Positions 1 through 6,551 are shown, counted from the first letter of the stretch. The stretch: 8,582 bases of DNA from Prevotellaceae bacterium (GCA_031284065.1 JAITAP010000224.1:1-8582); one strand, 5' to 3'. Numbers and translations: made by a program. The notes: generated by a model not told the origin, from the letters alone.

Positions 1-44
1 TTTAGAATTTCCGACACAATTTCTCTTATTTCTTTTAGCTCCAT
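1..44 (-). CDS. Start of an unidentified minus-strand gene (3' part outside window)
   Basis: Reading leftward from an ATG at 44, the frame gives MELKEIREIVSEIL and then runs off the window edge without a stop. The 14 residues form a charged amphipathic helix. This is the kind of N-terminus found in acyl-carrier-type proteins (helix 1 before the carrier Ser), but 14 residues cannot establish a family and the diagnostic DSL motif would lie outside the window. It lies 43 bp downstream of the stop of a small, apparently frameshifted gene on the same strand and could share the promoter at 244-275. No Shine-Dalgarno is visible. The call as coding is an inference from the start codon, the helix-like composition and the operon-like position. 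Confidence 0.45.
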   Translation of the reverse strand, partial: MELKEIREIVSEIL

Positions 45-87
45 AGTTGCTTAGAATATTTAGGTTGCATTAATTAGTCGTTCCTTG

Positions 88-226
88 TTAATGTAGCTTA
101 GACAGCCGGCCTATCGTATCGGCTCGCAGCGTCAGCTCGTGACGCTTGTCCACCGGTTCCACCAGCAGGGGGGCGGAACAGTTTTTTTTGATTTTTATTG
201 GGCAACATTCCTGTCATAGTTGCCAT
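88..226 (-). pseudogene. Small minus-strand gene with apparent frameshift in a C6 run
   Basis: From ATG codons at 226, 217 or 208 one frame reads MLPNKNQKKLFRP (from 208). Without correction it continues into an unconvincing Gly/Ala/Arg-rich tail and stops at 98-100. The neighbouring frame, entered at the run of six C (G6 on the plus strand, 167-172), reads LLVEPVDKRHELTLRADTIG and then RLSKLH before a TAA at 88-90. It uses GC-rich third positions like the other genes here. Removing one base at the C run joins both halves into a 39-45 residue protein. The start at 208 gives a leader of about 29 nt from the predicted promoter, close to the leaders of the other genes here. I do not recognise the protein. 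It could be a decaying gene, a phase-variable homopolymer or a sequencing error; the 42-codon uncorrected ORF is the less likely product. Confidence 0.45.
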
Positions 227-243
227 TTTTTGCAAAATTCTTG

Positions 244-275
244 CAAAGGTACAAAACCTTGCAAATTTATCCAAA
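244..275 (-). promoter_or_regulatory. Bacteroidota-type promoter for the left-edge genes
   Basis: On the minus strand TTTG (275-272), a 20-nt spacer and TACCTTTG (251-244) fit the Bacteroidota -33/-7 pattern TTTG-N19/20-TAnnTTTG. The inferred start of transcription is near 237. TTGCAA occurs three times around it (231, 241 and 260), and two of the copies form an almost perfect inverted repeat flanking the -7 element, which could be an operator. The site faces the small gene ending at 88 and the gene starting at 44. Confidence 0.55.
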
Positions 276-341
276 TTTTCATTGATATTTTATTGATAAT
301 CAAGCTCGTAAGGCAATTTGAAAGAGTGGCTAAATATTTTT

Positions 342-417
342 CTATCTATTCCGCCAAGTATAATTTTTTATACCCAGCGGAATGTGCATTTTTTTTGACG
401 ATTCCGCTGGGTATAAA
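342..417. repeat. Three-armed palindromic repeat, copy 1
   Basis: This 76-bp unit is identical to the unit at 483-558. It holds three related 15-bp arms. Arm 1, ATTCCGCCAAGTATA (348-362), is followed after 6 nt by arm 2, TATACCCAGCGGAAT (369-383). After a 17-nt T-rich loop comes arm 3, ATTCCGCTGGGTATA (401-415). Arms 2 and 3 are perfect reverse complements, and flanking T/A pairs extend the stem to 17 bp. Arm 1 matches arm 3 at 12 of 15 positions, so arm 2 can pair with either. There is no T-run directly after the hairpin on either strand, so it is not a standard intrinsic terminator. It lies downstream of aspS. Possible natures are a REP/MITE-like dispersed element, a protein-binding site or a structured RNA; none can be chosen from this window. 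Confidence 0.85.
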
Positions 418-482
418 CTCACAAATTGCATTTAAATGTATAAGTATAAACAATATACAAATAATACAACAGGGCGTTTTTC

Positions 483-558
483 CTATCTATTCCGCCAAGT
501 ATAATTTTTTATACCCAGCGGAATGTGCATTTTTTTTGACGATTCCGCTGGGTATAAA
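483..558. repeat. Three-armed palindromic repeat, copy 2
   Basis: This is an exact 76-bp copy of the 342-417 unit in the same orientation, 141 bp further on and separated from it by an unrelated AT-rich 65-bp spacer. Arms are at 489-503, 510-524 and 542-556. Extra A residues after arm 3 lengthen the perfect arm 2/arm 3 stem here to about 20 bp (505-524 with 542-561). The unit ends 51 bp short of the aspS stop codon. The lack of any difference between the copies points to recent duplication, insertion or strong constraint. Confidence 0.85.
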
Positions 559-609
559 AAACTTAAAACAATGAGAATCAACTATTTAAATGAAAAATAT
601 ACTGCATGT

Positions 610-2373
610 TCATTCGCTTTTCCCTGCGATGTCAATTCCCAACTCCTTTAGCTGCGTGTCGTCGATATGTGAGGGGGAGTCGATCATGGTGTCGCGGGCG
701 GCGTTGTTTTTGGGGAAGGCAATGTAGTCGCGGATGCTGTCGGAGCCGCCAAACATGGAGCACAGCCGGTCGAAGCCAAAGGCAATGCCGCCGTGCGGAG
801 GCGCGCCAAACTTGAAAGCGTTGGTCAGGAAGCCAAACTTGTACCCGGCATCTTCGGGCGTAAACCCAAGCACCTTGAACATCTGCTGCTGAATAGCCGC
901 ATCGAAAATACGAATGGAGCCGCCGCCCAGCTCCACGCCGTTCATTACAAAATCGTAGGCGTCGGCGCGGACGGTTTTAAGCGCTTCGCGGTCGCCGCTC
1001 ATGAACAGCGACAAGTCGTCGGGTTGCGGCGAGGTAAAGGGGTGGTGCATGGCGTAGAAGCGCTGCGCTTCGTCGTCCCAATCGAGCAGCGGAAAATCAA
1101 CTACCCACAGCGGGGCAAACTCGCCTCGCCTGCGCAGGCCAAGACGTGCGCCCATCTCAAGCCTCAGCTCGCAGAGCGCGTTGAGCGTTTGCTTTTCGTT
1201 GCCTGACAGAATCAAAATCAGGTCGCCCGGCTTTGCGCCGAGCGTGGCGGCAACCTGTTGCAGCTCCTCGGGGGCGTAAAACTTATCGATGCTCGACTTG
1301 AGGCCGTCTTCCGCAAGGCGGATATACGCCAAGCCTTTTGCGCCGATCTGCGGGCGTTTTACCCATTCGGTAAGCTCGTCGAGCTGCTTGCGCGTGTAGC
1401 CTGCGCAGCCTTCGGCGCAAATGCCGCCAACGTATGCTGCGCTATCAAACACCGCAAAACCCTTGCCCTGCACCTGCGGCGTCAATTCTTTTATTTTCAT
1501 GCCAAAGCGCACATCGGGCTTGTCGCAGCCGTAGTCGCGCATGGCGTCGGCGTAGGTCATGCGGGGAATGTTGTCGAACTCCACGCCCAGCACGTGCCGG
1601 AACAGGCGCTGCATCATGCCGCCAAACGTTTGCAAAATATCCTCGCGCTCCACAAACGCCATTTCGCAGTCTATTTGCGTAAATTCCGGCTGGCGGTCGG
1701 CGCGTAAATCCTCGTCGCGGAAGCAACGCACGATTTGGAAGTAGCGGTCGTATCCTGCCACCATGAGTAGCTGCTTAAAGGTTTGCGGGCTTTGTGGCAG
1801 CGCGTAAAATTCGCCGTGGTGCAGGCGCGACGGCACCACAAAGTCTCGCGCTCCTTCGGGCGTTGATTTTATCAGGAAAGGCGTTTCTATTTCCAAAAAA
1901 TTTTGCGCATCAAGGTACTTCCGCGCCTCCTGCGCTACGCGGTGTCGCAGGATAAGCGCGTTTTTCACGGGGTTGCGGCGCAGGTCGAGGTAGCGGTATT
2001 TTGCGCGAAGCTCTTCTCCGCCGTCGCTTTCGTCCTCTATGGTAAAGGGCGGCACTTCGGCGGCGCTCAGCACGCGCAGCTCCAGCAGGCTTATTTCCAC
2101 CTCGCCCGTTGGGATTTTACCATTTTTGCTGGCGCGCTCCACCACAACGCCCTCCGCTTGCAGCACAAATTCGCGCCCCAGCTTTTCTGCCGCGAGGCGG
2201 ATGTTTTCGGGAGTTTTTTCGTTCACCGTCAGCTGCGTGACGCCGTAGCGGTCGCGCAGGTCAATAAAGGTCATTCCGCCAAGCTTGCGCACGCGCTGCA
2301 CCCAGCCGGCAAGCGTTACTTTTTTTGAAGCGTCGGCAAGGCGCAGTTCGCCGCAAGTATGTGTTCTGTACAT
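610..2373 (-). CDS. aspS: Aspartate--tRNA ligase (aspartyl-tRNA synthetase)
   Basis: This cytoplasmic class IIb enzyme attaches aspartate to tRNA-Asp using ATP. At 587 residues it is full length for the bacterial type. The N-terminal OB-fold anticodon domain (about 1-105) carries GWVQRVRKLGG and FIDLRDRYG. The catalytic domain shows PQSPQTFKQLLM near 193-204, motif 2 with FRDEDLRADRQPEFTQID near 218-235, and motif 3 GGIAFGFDRL at about 528-537 with its ATP-binding Arg. The bacterial GAD insertion lies between motifs 2 and 3. Residue 31 is Leu; discriminating bacterial enzymes tend to have Leu here and non-discriminating ones His, so charging of only tRNA-Asp is likely (inference). The ATG at 2373 gives the usual MYRTHTCGELR start. 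The gene begins 47 bp after the nadE stop with no promoter motif between them, so it is probably co-transcribed with nadE. Confidence 0.98.
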   Translation of the reverse strand: MYRTHTCGELRLADASKKVTLAGWVQRVRKLGGMTFIDLRDRYGVTQLTVNEKTPENIRLAAEKLGREFVLQAEGVVVERASKNGKIPTGEVEISLLELRVLSAAEVPPFTIEDESDGGEELRAKYRYLDLRRNPVKNALILRHRVAQEARKYLDAQNFLEIETPFLIKSTPEGARDFVVPSRLHHGEFYALPQSPQTFKQLLMVAGYDRYFQIVRCFRDEDLRADRQPEFTQIDCEMAFVEREDILQTFGGMMQRLFRHVLGVEFDNIPRMTYADAMRDYGCDKPDVRFGMKIKELTPQVQGKGFAVFDSAAYVGGICAEGCAGYTRKQLDELTEWVKRPQIGAKGLAYIRLAEDGLKSSIDKFYAPEELQQVAATLGAKPGDLILILSGNEKQTLNALCELRLEMGARLGLRRRGEFAPLWVVDFPLLDWDDEAQRFYAMHHPFTSPQPDDLSLFMSGDREALKTVRADAYDFVMNGVELGGGSIRIFDAAIQQQMFKVLGFTPEDAGYKFGFLTNAFKFGAPPHGGIAFGFDRLCSMFGGSDSIRDYIAFPKNNAARDTMIDSPSHIDDTQLKELGIDIAGKSE

Positions 2374-2420
2374 TTTTTATAATTTTAAATTACGAGTATT
2401 GTCAACTTGATATGTTTAAG

Positions 2421-4313
2421 CTAAATTTTCCACTCCACTGCATCGCTCGGCATACGCCAATCGCCGCGAGGGGACAGGTTGATAGAGCCAACTTTTGGCC
2501 CGTCGGGCATGCAAGACCTCTTGAACTGCTGGGTAAAAAACCGGTGCAAAAATATTTTCAGCCAAGCGGAAATTTCATCAGTGGTGTAGGTATTCTTAAA
2601 GGCGTGAGCCGCCAGAAATGCGATTTTTTCGGGGCTGAAGCCAAAGCGTACAAAGTAGTACAAAAAGAAATCGTGCAGCTCGTAGGGACCTATAATGTCC
2701 TCCGTTTTCTGCGCAATTGTTCCTTCGGCGGAGGCGGGCAGGAGTTCGGGGCTTACGGGCGTATCCAGCACGTCTTCCAAAATGTCCGCCGAAGCTTTGT
2801 CCAGCTGTTGCGCCGCCCAAGTAACCATGTAGCGCACCAGCGTTTTGGGCACGCCGCTGTTGACGGCATACATTGAGATATGGTCGCCGGCGTAAGTTGC
2901 CCAGCCGAGCGCCAGCTCCGACAAGTCGCCCGTGCCAACAACAAGCCCGTTGTGCTTATTGGCCATGTCCATCAGTATTTGGGTTCGCTCGCGAGCCTGC
3001 GTATTTTCGTAAGTAGTATCCTTAACCTCGGCGTTGTGCGCAATGTCCTTAAAGTGTTGCAGCGAAGCCTCGCGAATAGGAATATCGTGCTGCGTAATGC
3101 CCAGCGACTTCATCAGGTTGATGGCGTTGGCGTAGGTCCGGTTGGTGGTGCCGAGTCCGGGCATGGTAATTCCGATAATCCGCTTGCGGTCGAAGCCCAG
3201 CTTGTCGCACGCCTTGACGCAAACCAGCAGCGCAAGCGTAGAATCCAGCCCGCCGGAAATGCCCAGCACCAAGTGTTGGACTTGCGTGTGCACCCAGCGC
3301 TTGCTTAGCCCGCCCACCTGAATGGAAAAAATTTCGTGGCAGCTTTCGTTGCGCATTTCCAACGGCGGGATAAAGGGATGCTTGTCGATGGCGCGCTTCA
3401 GCGCGAACGGCTCGGAGCGCGGTTTCTCAACGGGAACAGTCCGGTATGCTACGCCGGATTTTTCCGGCTCAAAGTTGGCGTCTCGGAGGCGGTCTGCGCG
3501 CAGCCGCTCAACGTCAACCTCAGCCACCGTAAGCTGCGGCTCAAAGCTAAAGCGTTCTGCCGAGGCGATTATCTTCCCGCTTTCGGCAATGAGGCCGCTT
3601 CCCGTGAAAACCACATCGGTGGAGGATTCGCCCGCACCCGACGACACGTAGGCGTACCCTGCGTAGCAACGCGCCGACTGTTGCTCGACAAGCTGCCGCC
3701 GGTAGCGGTGCTTTCCGACCACATCGTTGCTTGCCGAAAGGTTGAAGATAATTTCAGCGCCGCTCAACGCCTGCTGCGAGCTTGGCGGGACAGCTGACCA
3801 GAGGTCTTCGCAAATTTCAATGCCAAAGGTAAATTCCCCGTCGGAAAAAAGTAAATCTCTGCCAAAGGGAACAATCCGGCCGGTTAGCTCAAGCTCTTTT
3901 CCGCAGTAAGAAGCGCCGGAGGTAAACCAACGCTTTTCGTAAAATTCGTTGCTGTTGGGCAAGTTTACTTTGGGCACAACGCCCAGTATGCGTCCTCCTT
4001 GCAGCACGGCGGCAGCGTTGAACAGGTTGCCGCCCAGCTGCACCGGCAGCCCCACAATTACGGTGGCCGCTACCAAAAAGGAGTGCTGCGCAAGGTCGTC
4101 CAACGCTTTTAAGGCGTCGGAGAGTAGTTTTTTTTGGAAAAATAAATCGGCACAGGTATAGCCCGTAATACATAGCTCGGGGAAGCAGACCACGCGCACT
4201 TTTTCTTTTTCGGCTTGCTGAACCAAGTCGATGATTTTTGCCGTATTGAAAGCGCAATCTGCCACCCGAAGTTCGGGTATGGCTGTGGCTATGCGTATAA
4301 ATCCGTAGCACAT
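2421..4313 (-). CDS. nadE: Glutamine-dependent NAD(+) synthetase
   Basis: This enzyme makes NAD from deamido-NAD (nicotinate adenine dinucleotide), ATP and glutamine, the last step of NAD synthesis in the cytoplasm. It has two domains in 630 residues, a usual length for the glutamine-dependent type. The N-terminal nitrilase-fold glutaminase (about 1-280) has the expected Glu-Lys-Cys triad: E46 in FPELCITGY, K115 in VPKVNLPN and C168 in GIEICEDLW. The C-terminal synthetase (about 325-600) has the ATP-pyrophosphatase loop SGGLDS at 353-358 and GTGDLSELALGW further on. The glutaminase domain means it can use glutamine rather than free ammonia. The ATG at 4313 starts the family-typical MCYGFIRIATAIP. 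It has a probable promoter of its own at 4400-4407 and is followed closely by aspS. Confidence 0.98.
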   Translation of the reverse strand: MCYGFIRIATAIPELRVADCAFNTAKIIDLVQQAEKEKVRVVCFPELCITGYTCADLFFQKKLLSDALKALDDLAQHSFLVAATVIVGLPVQLGGNLFNAAAVLQGGRILGVVPKVNLPNSNEFYEKRWFTSGASYCGKELELTGRIVPFGRDLLFSDGEFTFGIEICEDLWSAVPPSSQQALSGAEIIFNLSASNDVVGKHRYRRQLVEQQSARCYAGYAYVSSGAGESSTDVVFTGSGLIAESGKIIASAERFSFEPQLTVAEVDVERLRADRLRDANFEPEKSGVAYRTVPVEKPRSEPFALKRAIDKHPFIPPLEMRNESCHEIFSIQVGGLSKRWVHTQVQHLVLGISGGLDSTLALLVCVKACDKLGFDRKRIIGITMPGLGTTNRTYANAINLMKSLGITQHDIPIREASLQHFKDIAHNAEVKDTTYENTQARERTQILMDMANKHNGLVVGTGDLSELALGWATYAGDHISMYAVNSGVPKTLVRYMVTWAAQQLDKASADILEDVLDTPVSPELLPASAEGTIAQKTEDIIGPYELHDFFLYYFVRFGFSPEKIAFLAAHAFKNTYTTDEISAWLKIFLHRFFTQQFKRSCMPDGPKVGSINLSPRGDWRMPSDAVEWKI

Positions 4314-4361
4314 AATTTGCAGTAAAAAAGTTCATGCCGCCATTCTGCCACACGCAGCGCA

Positions 4362-4382
4362 GGCAAATTGTTGCCATTTGCC
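4362..4382 (-). promoter_or_regulatory. Hairpin in the nadE leader
   Basis: A perfect 7-bp inverted repeat, GGCAAAT (4362-4368) with ATTTGCC (4376-4382), has a 7-nt loop. It lies inside the roughly 80-nt leader expected between the predicted nadE transcription start (about 4393) and its ATG. A role in nadE control is only a possibility. I did not recognise a known NAD-sensing riboswitch. The rest of the 4314-4537 gap shows only the 10-bp palindrome CAAGCGCTTG at 4475-4484. Confidence 0.25.
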
Positions 4383-4399
4383 GCAGCATTATTTCTCAG

Positions 4400-4407
4400 C
4401 AAATATA
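4400..4407 (-). promoter_or_regulatory. Probable -7 promoter element for nadE-aspS
   Basis: The minus strand reads TTCGTATATTTGC, containing TATATTTG (4407-4400), a match to TAnnTTTG. No TTTG is found at the ideal -33 spacing, so the call rests on the -7 element and its location. The predicted start is near 4393, giving an approximately 80-nt leader before the nadE ATG. Confidence 0.4.
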
Positions 4408-4537
4408 CGAATAAAAACAGGTTTGAGGGCCGATTTTAAAATAAAAGCAACTATGAAATGACGCGCACGAAAATCAAGCGCTTGCTCAACTGTTCATCGG
4501 CGCAAGTAGAGTAAGAAGTTGCAAAATTCCGCGCAGC

Positions 4538-4759
4538 TTAGTATTCTTCTTCGTTGAAAAAAAAGTCTTCTTTACTTGGGTAATCAGGCCAAATATCCTC
4601 AATACTTTCGTACACTTCGCCCTCGTCCTCTATCTCTTGCAGGTTTTCTATTACCTCCAAAGGAGCGCCTGAACGTTGTGCGAAATCTATCAGCTCTTCT
4701 TTGCTGGCCGGCCAAGGGGCATCCTCTAATTTTGATGCAAGTTCTAAGGTCCAGTACAT
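4538..4759 (-). CDS. Small acidic DUF2795-type protein
   Basis: This 73-residue protein begins MYWTLELASKLEDAPWPASK and contains KEELIDFAQRSGAPLEVIENL. Its tail is very acidic and aromatic (DEGEVYESIEDIWPDYP, ending FFFNEEEY). It is soluble, with no signal peptide or membrane helix. It matches my memory of small DUF2795 proteins found in Bacteroidales, commonly near a cobalamin adenosyltransferase gene; their biochemical role is unknown to me. The acidic tail might serve in protein or RNA-polymerase contacts, but that is speculation. The ATG at 4759 follows a -7-like element at 4803-4810 and ends in TAA. Its low isoelectric point, codon use and intact frame support real coding. Confidence 0.85.
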   Translation of the reverse strand: MYWTLELASKLEDAPWPASKEELIDFAQRSGAPLEVIENLQEIEDEGEVYESIEDIWPDYPSKEDFFFNEEEY

Positions 4760-4802
4760 AATTCATCTATTTTTGCGATAACCAATTCATGAATAAAGTC
4801 CG

Positions 4803-4810
4803 CAAAAATA
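4803..4810 (-). promoter_or_regulatory. Possible -7 promoter element before the DUF2795 gene
   Basis: The minus strand reads TATTTTTG at 4810-4803, matching TAnnTTTG, with a predicted start near 4796 and a leader of about 37 nt. No clear -33 TTTG is seen. The 88-bp gap in which it lies is long for an operon of this kind, which supports a separate start. A 6-bp inverted repeat, TTGGTA/TACCAA (4840-4854), sits at the stop of the upstream small ORF but has no U-tract. Confidence 0.35.
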
Positions 4811-4847
4811 TAAAATTAAATGATAACCCAGACTTATTGTTGGTAAT

Positions 4848-4952
4848 TTACCAATAAAAACCACAGGCTAAACTTACTTTAACGTGCTGTACCTCGTGTT
4901 CTTCCGGATTAAAGCCGCGTTTTTCTTGAAGTTTTTTTATGAGGGATTCCAT
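4848..4952 (-). CDS. Possible 34-residue small ORF overlapping the ATR gene end
   Basis: An ATG at 4952, inside the last codons of the adenosyltransferase gene in another frame, opens MESLIKKLQEKRGFNPEEHE and continues VQHVKVSLACGFYW to a TAA at 4848-4850. The start overlaps the upstream stop by 16 bp, an arrangement typical of translational coupling. The product would be a Lys/Glu-rich helix followed by a more hydrophobic tail. Two thirds of it lies outside any other gene and the composition looks protein-like. I do not recognise a family. It may instead be chance, or the remnant of a larger gene. GAGCAGGT directly before the ATG is a poor ribosome-binding site. Confidence 0.35.
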   Translation of the reverse strand: MESLIKKLQEKRGFNPEEHEVQHVKVSLACGFYW

Positions 4953-5467
4953 ACCTGCTCGGCCACCTGCGATTCTGCATGAATGCTGCGCGACAGCACA
5001 AACAAGTAATCGGACAGGCGGTTGAGCAGCCGGAGTAGCGTGGGCGAGAGGCTGCCGGCCGTATCGCCGAGCTTCACCATTAGGCGCTCGGCGCGGCGGC
5101 AAACGCAGCGTGCCACGTGGCACTGCGCGGCGGCAACGTTGCCGCCCGGTATTACGAAGCGCTTTTGGGGAGGCAGCGTTTTTTGCAGCGAATCTATTTC
5201 GCGCTCAAGCATGGCAACATCCTCTTCGCCCATTTCGTATCCTTTGCAGCAGGCTACTGTGGCCGCGTAGCGCATCAGCATTTCCTGCACTTTGAGTAGC
5301 ATGTTTTGGTGTTGCCCGCCAATGCCCTGCGAGCGCAGCAGCCCAATGTGGGCGTTGAGCTCGTCAATAGCGCCGTATGCCTCCACGCGGGGATGCGTTT
5401 TGCTCACCCGCTCGCCGCTACCCAGCGCGGTAACGCCGCTATCGCCGGTTTTTGTGTATATTTTCAT
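4937..5467 (-). CDS. Cob(I)alamin adenosyltransferase, PduO type (ATR)
   Basis: The enzyme transfers the adenosyl group of ATP to cob(I)alamin to make adenosylcobalamin, the cofactor of enzymes such as methylmalonyl-CoA mutase. The protein is 176 residues, full length for the trimeric PduO/MMAB family. It has the N-terminal nucleotide loop YTKTGDSGVTAL (4-15), EAYGAIDELNAHIG (29-42), FVIPGG (104-109), the hallmark HVARCVCRRAER (117-128) with its Arg/Glu active-site residues, and NRLSDYLFVLSR (149-160). The tail EQVWNPS resembles the usual C-terminus, so it is not truncated. The ATG at 5467 lies 18 bp after the rlmN stop, implying co-transcription with rlmN. No cobalamin riboswitch precedes it. 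The family has several symbol conventions (pduO, cobO-like, btuR-like), so none is assigned. Confidence 0.96.
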   Translation of the reverse strand: MKIYTKTGDSGVTALGSGERVSKTHPRVEAYGAIDELNAHIGLLRSQGIGGQHQNMLLKVQEMLMRYAATVACCKGYEMGEEDVAMLEREIDSLQKTLPPQKRFVIPGGNVAAAQCHVARCVCRRAERLMVKLGDTAGSLSPTLLRLLNRLSDYLFVLSRSIHAESQVAEQVWNPS

Positions 5468-5485
5468 GTATTGCTTTTTTTTAAA

Positions 5486-6526
5486 TTATGATTCTTGTTG
5501 CTGCTTAGCGTTAACGGACAACATTCCGCACGCGGCTAAAATATCTTCGCCGCGCGAGCTGCGAATGGTGGTAACAAGTCCTTTTTGCGTGAGCATTTTC
5601 TTAAATTTTTCTATCGCCTGCATGGGCGAGCCGTGCAGCGGGCTGTCGGGGATACGGTGAAAGCGAATGAGGTTAACGCGGCACTCGAGATTGCCCAGCA
5701 AGTGCGCCAGCGCCGCAGCGTGTCGCGGCGTATCGTTTACTCCGTCAAACAGGATGTACTCAAAGCTTACGCGCCGTTGCCCCGTCCAGTCGTAGCGGCG
5801 GATGAGCGCTATGACCTCCTCCACCGGAAAGGCTTTTTGCATGGGCATCAGCTCGCGCCGCTCGTCGGCAAAGGGCGAGTGCAGGCTCACCGCGAGGTGG
5901 CAGCGGCTTTCGTCCAAAAAGCGTTGCAGGGCAGGCGTTACGCCAATGGTGGAAACCGTTACGCGCGTTGGCGACCACGCCATTCCCCAAGGCGCGGTGA
6001 TAATCTCCAAGCTCTCCAGAAGGCTGTCCATGTTGCTCATTGGCTCGCCCATGCCCATGAACACAAGGTTGGTAAGCCTGCTGCTGTCGGGGATGCTGAA
6101 AATTTGGTTTATGATTTCGCCGGAGGTCAAGTTGTGGCGCAGGCCCATACGCGCCGTCATGCAGAACTTGCAGCCCATTGGGCATCCGGCTTGCGACGAC
6201 AGGCACAGCGTGGCGCGTCCGGCTTCGGGGATAAGTACCGACTCGACGTACGCACCCTTTTCGCCGCCAACGCCAAACAGGTACTTTTTTGTGCCGTCTT
6301 TCGATTCCTGCACGGCGGAGGACGGGCGCAAGCCAATGCTGTACTGCTCGGCAAGCATGGCGCGGCATTTTGCCGACAGGTTGCTCATGCCGCCAATATC
6401 GGCAGCACGCTTCTTGTAAAGCCAATCTGCCATTTGCCCGGCTGCAAACTTGGGCATTGACAAATCGGCCGCAACCTGCCCCAAGCCGGCCAATGTTTTG
6501 CCTAAAAGCGCTTGTTTGTGTTCCAT
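5486..6526 (-). CDS. rlmN: Dual-specificity RNA methyltransferase RlmN
   Basis: This radical-SAM enzyme methylates C2 of A2503 in 23S rRNA and, in characterised members, A37 of some tRNAs. Numbered from the ATG at 6526 it has 346 residues. CPMGCKFC supplies the three [4Fe-4S] ligands (C115, C119, C122). TLCLSSQ holds the substrate-linking Cys (C108), and SSRGEDILAACG near the end holds the second catalytic Cys (C333), so all hallmark residues are intact. GEIINQI, MGMGEPMSN and the S/T-rich central barrel are also typical. The frame is open upstream to a TTG at 6538, but the ATG giving MEHKQALLG is the better start. The gene leads the minus-strand block and is followed 18 bp later by the adenosyltransferase gene. 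Confidence 0.97.
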   Translation of the reverse strand: MEHKQALLGKTLAGLGQVAADLSMPKFAAGQMADWLYKKRAADIGGMSNLSAKCRAMLAEQYSIGLRPSSAVQESKDGTKKYLFGVGGEKGAYVESVLIPEAGRATLCLSSQAGCPMGCKFCMTARMGLRHNLTSGEIINQIFSIPDSSRLTNLVFMGMGEPMSNMDSLLESLEIITAPWGMAWSPTRVTVSTIGVTPALQRFLDESRCHLAVSLHSPFADERRELMPMQKAFPVEEVIALIRRYDWTGQRRVSFEYILFDGVNDTPRHAAALAHLLGNLECRVNLIRFHRIPDSPLHGSPMQAIEKFKKMLTQKGLVTTIRSSRGEDILAACGMLSVNAKQQQES

Positions 6527-6535
6527 AGAGGGGTA

Positions 6536-6551
6536 CAAAAATACAAAAATA
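6536..6551 (-). promoter_or_regulatory. Possible promoter -7 elements for rlmN
   Basis: Two consecutive TATTTTTG matches to TAnnTTTG lie at 6551-6544 and 6543-6536 on the minus strand. Neither has a convincing TTTG at the correct -33 distance. A start from the first would be near 6537, leaving a leader of about 10 nt before the ATG at 6526. The tandem match could be fortuitous in an A/T-rich stretch. Confidence 0.3.

Noticed and set aside
342..558. CRISPR array or invertible promoter
   Set aside because: There are only two repeats with one 65-bp spacer and no cas genes. The segment between the perfect arms is only 17 bp and contains no promoter, and no recombinase gene is present.
505..561. 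Intrinsic terminator for the aspS transcript
   Set aside because: The stem is strong, but in the minus direction the sequence after it is A-rich, not U-rich. It may still stop transcription, but this is not the standard signal.
146..574. Plus-strand open frame spanning both repeats, encoding a peptide with a repeated IYSAKYNFLYPAECAFF block
   Set aside because: It starts at a TTG with no promoter, the repeat is only the translated 76-bp DNA unit (period 141 is a multiple of three), and the composition is that of AT-rich noncoding DNA. The minus-strand small gene explains its left part better.
4840..4854. Terminator hairpin after the small ORF
   Set aside because: The stem is only 6 A/T-rich base pairs with a 3-nt loop and no U-tract.
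5585..6460. 291-codon plus-strand frame antisense to rlmN
   Set aside because: rlmN has every catalytic residue intact on the opposite strand; the antisense frame has no recognisable family or start signal.
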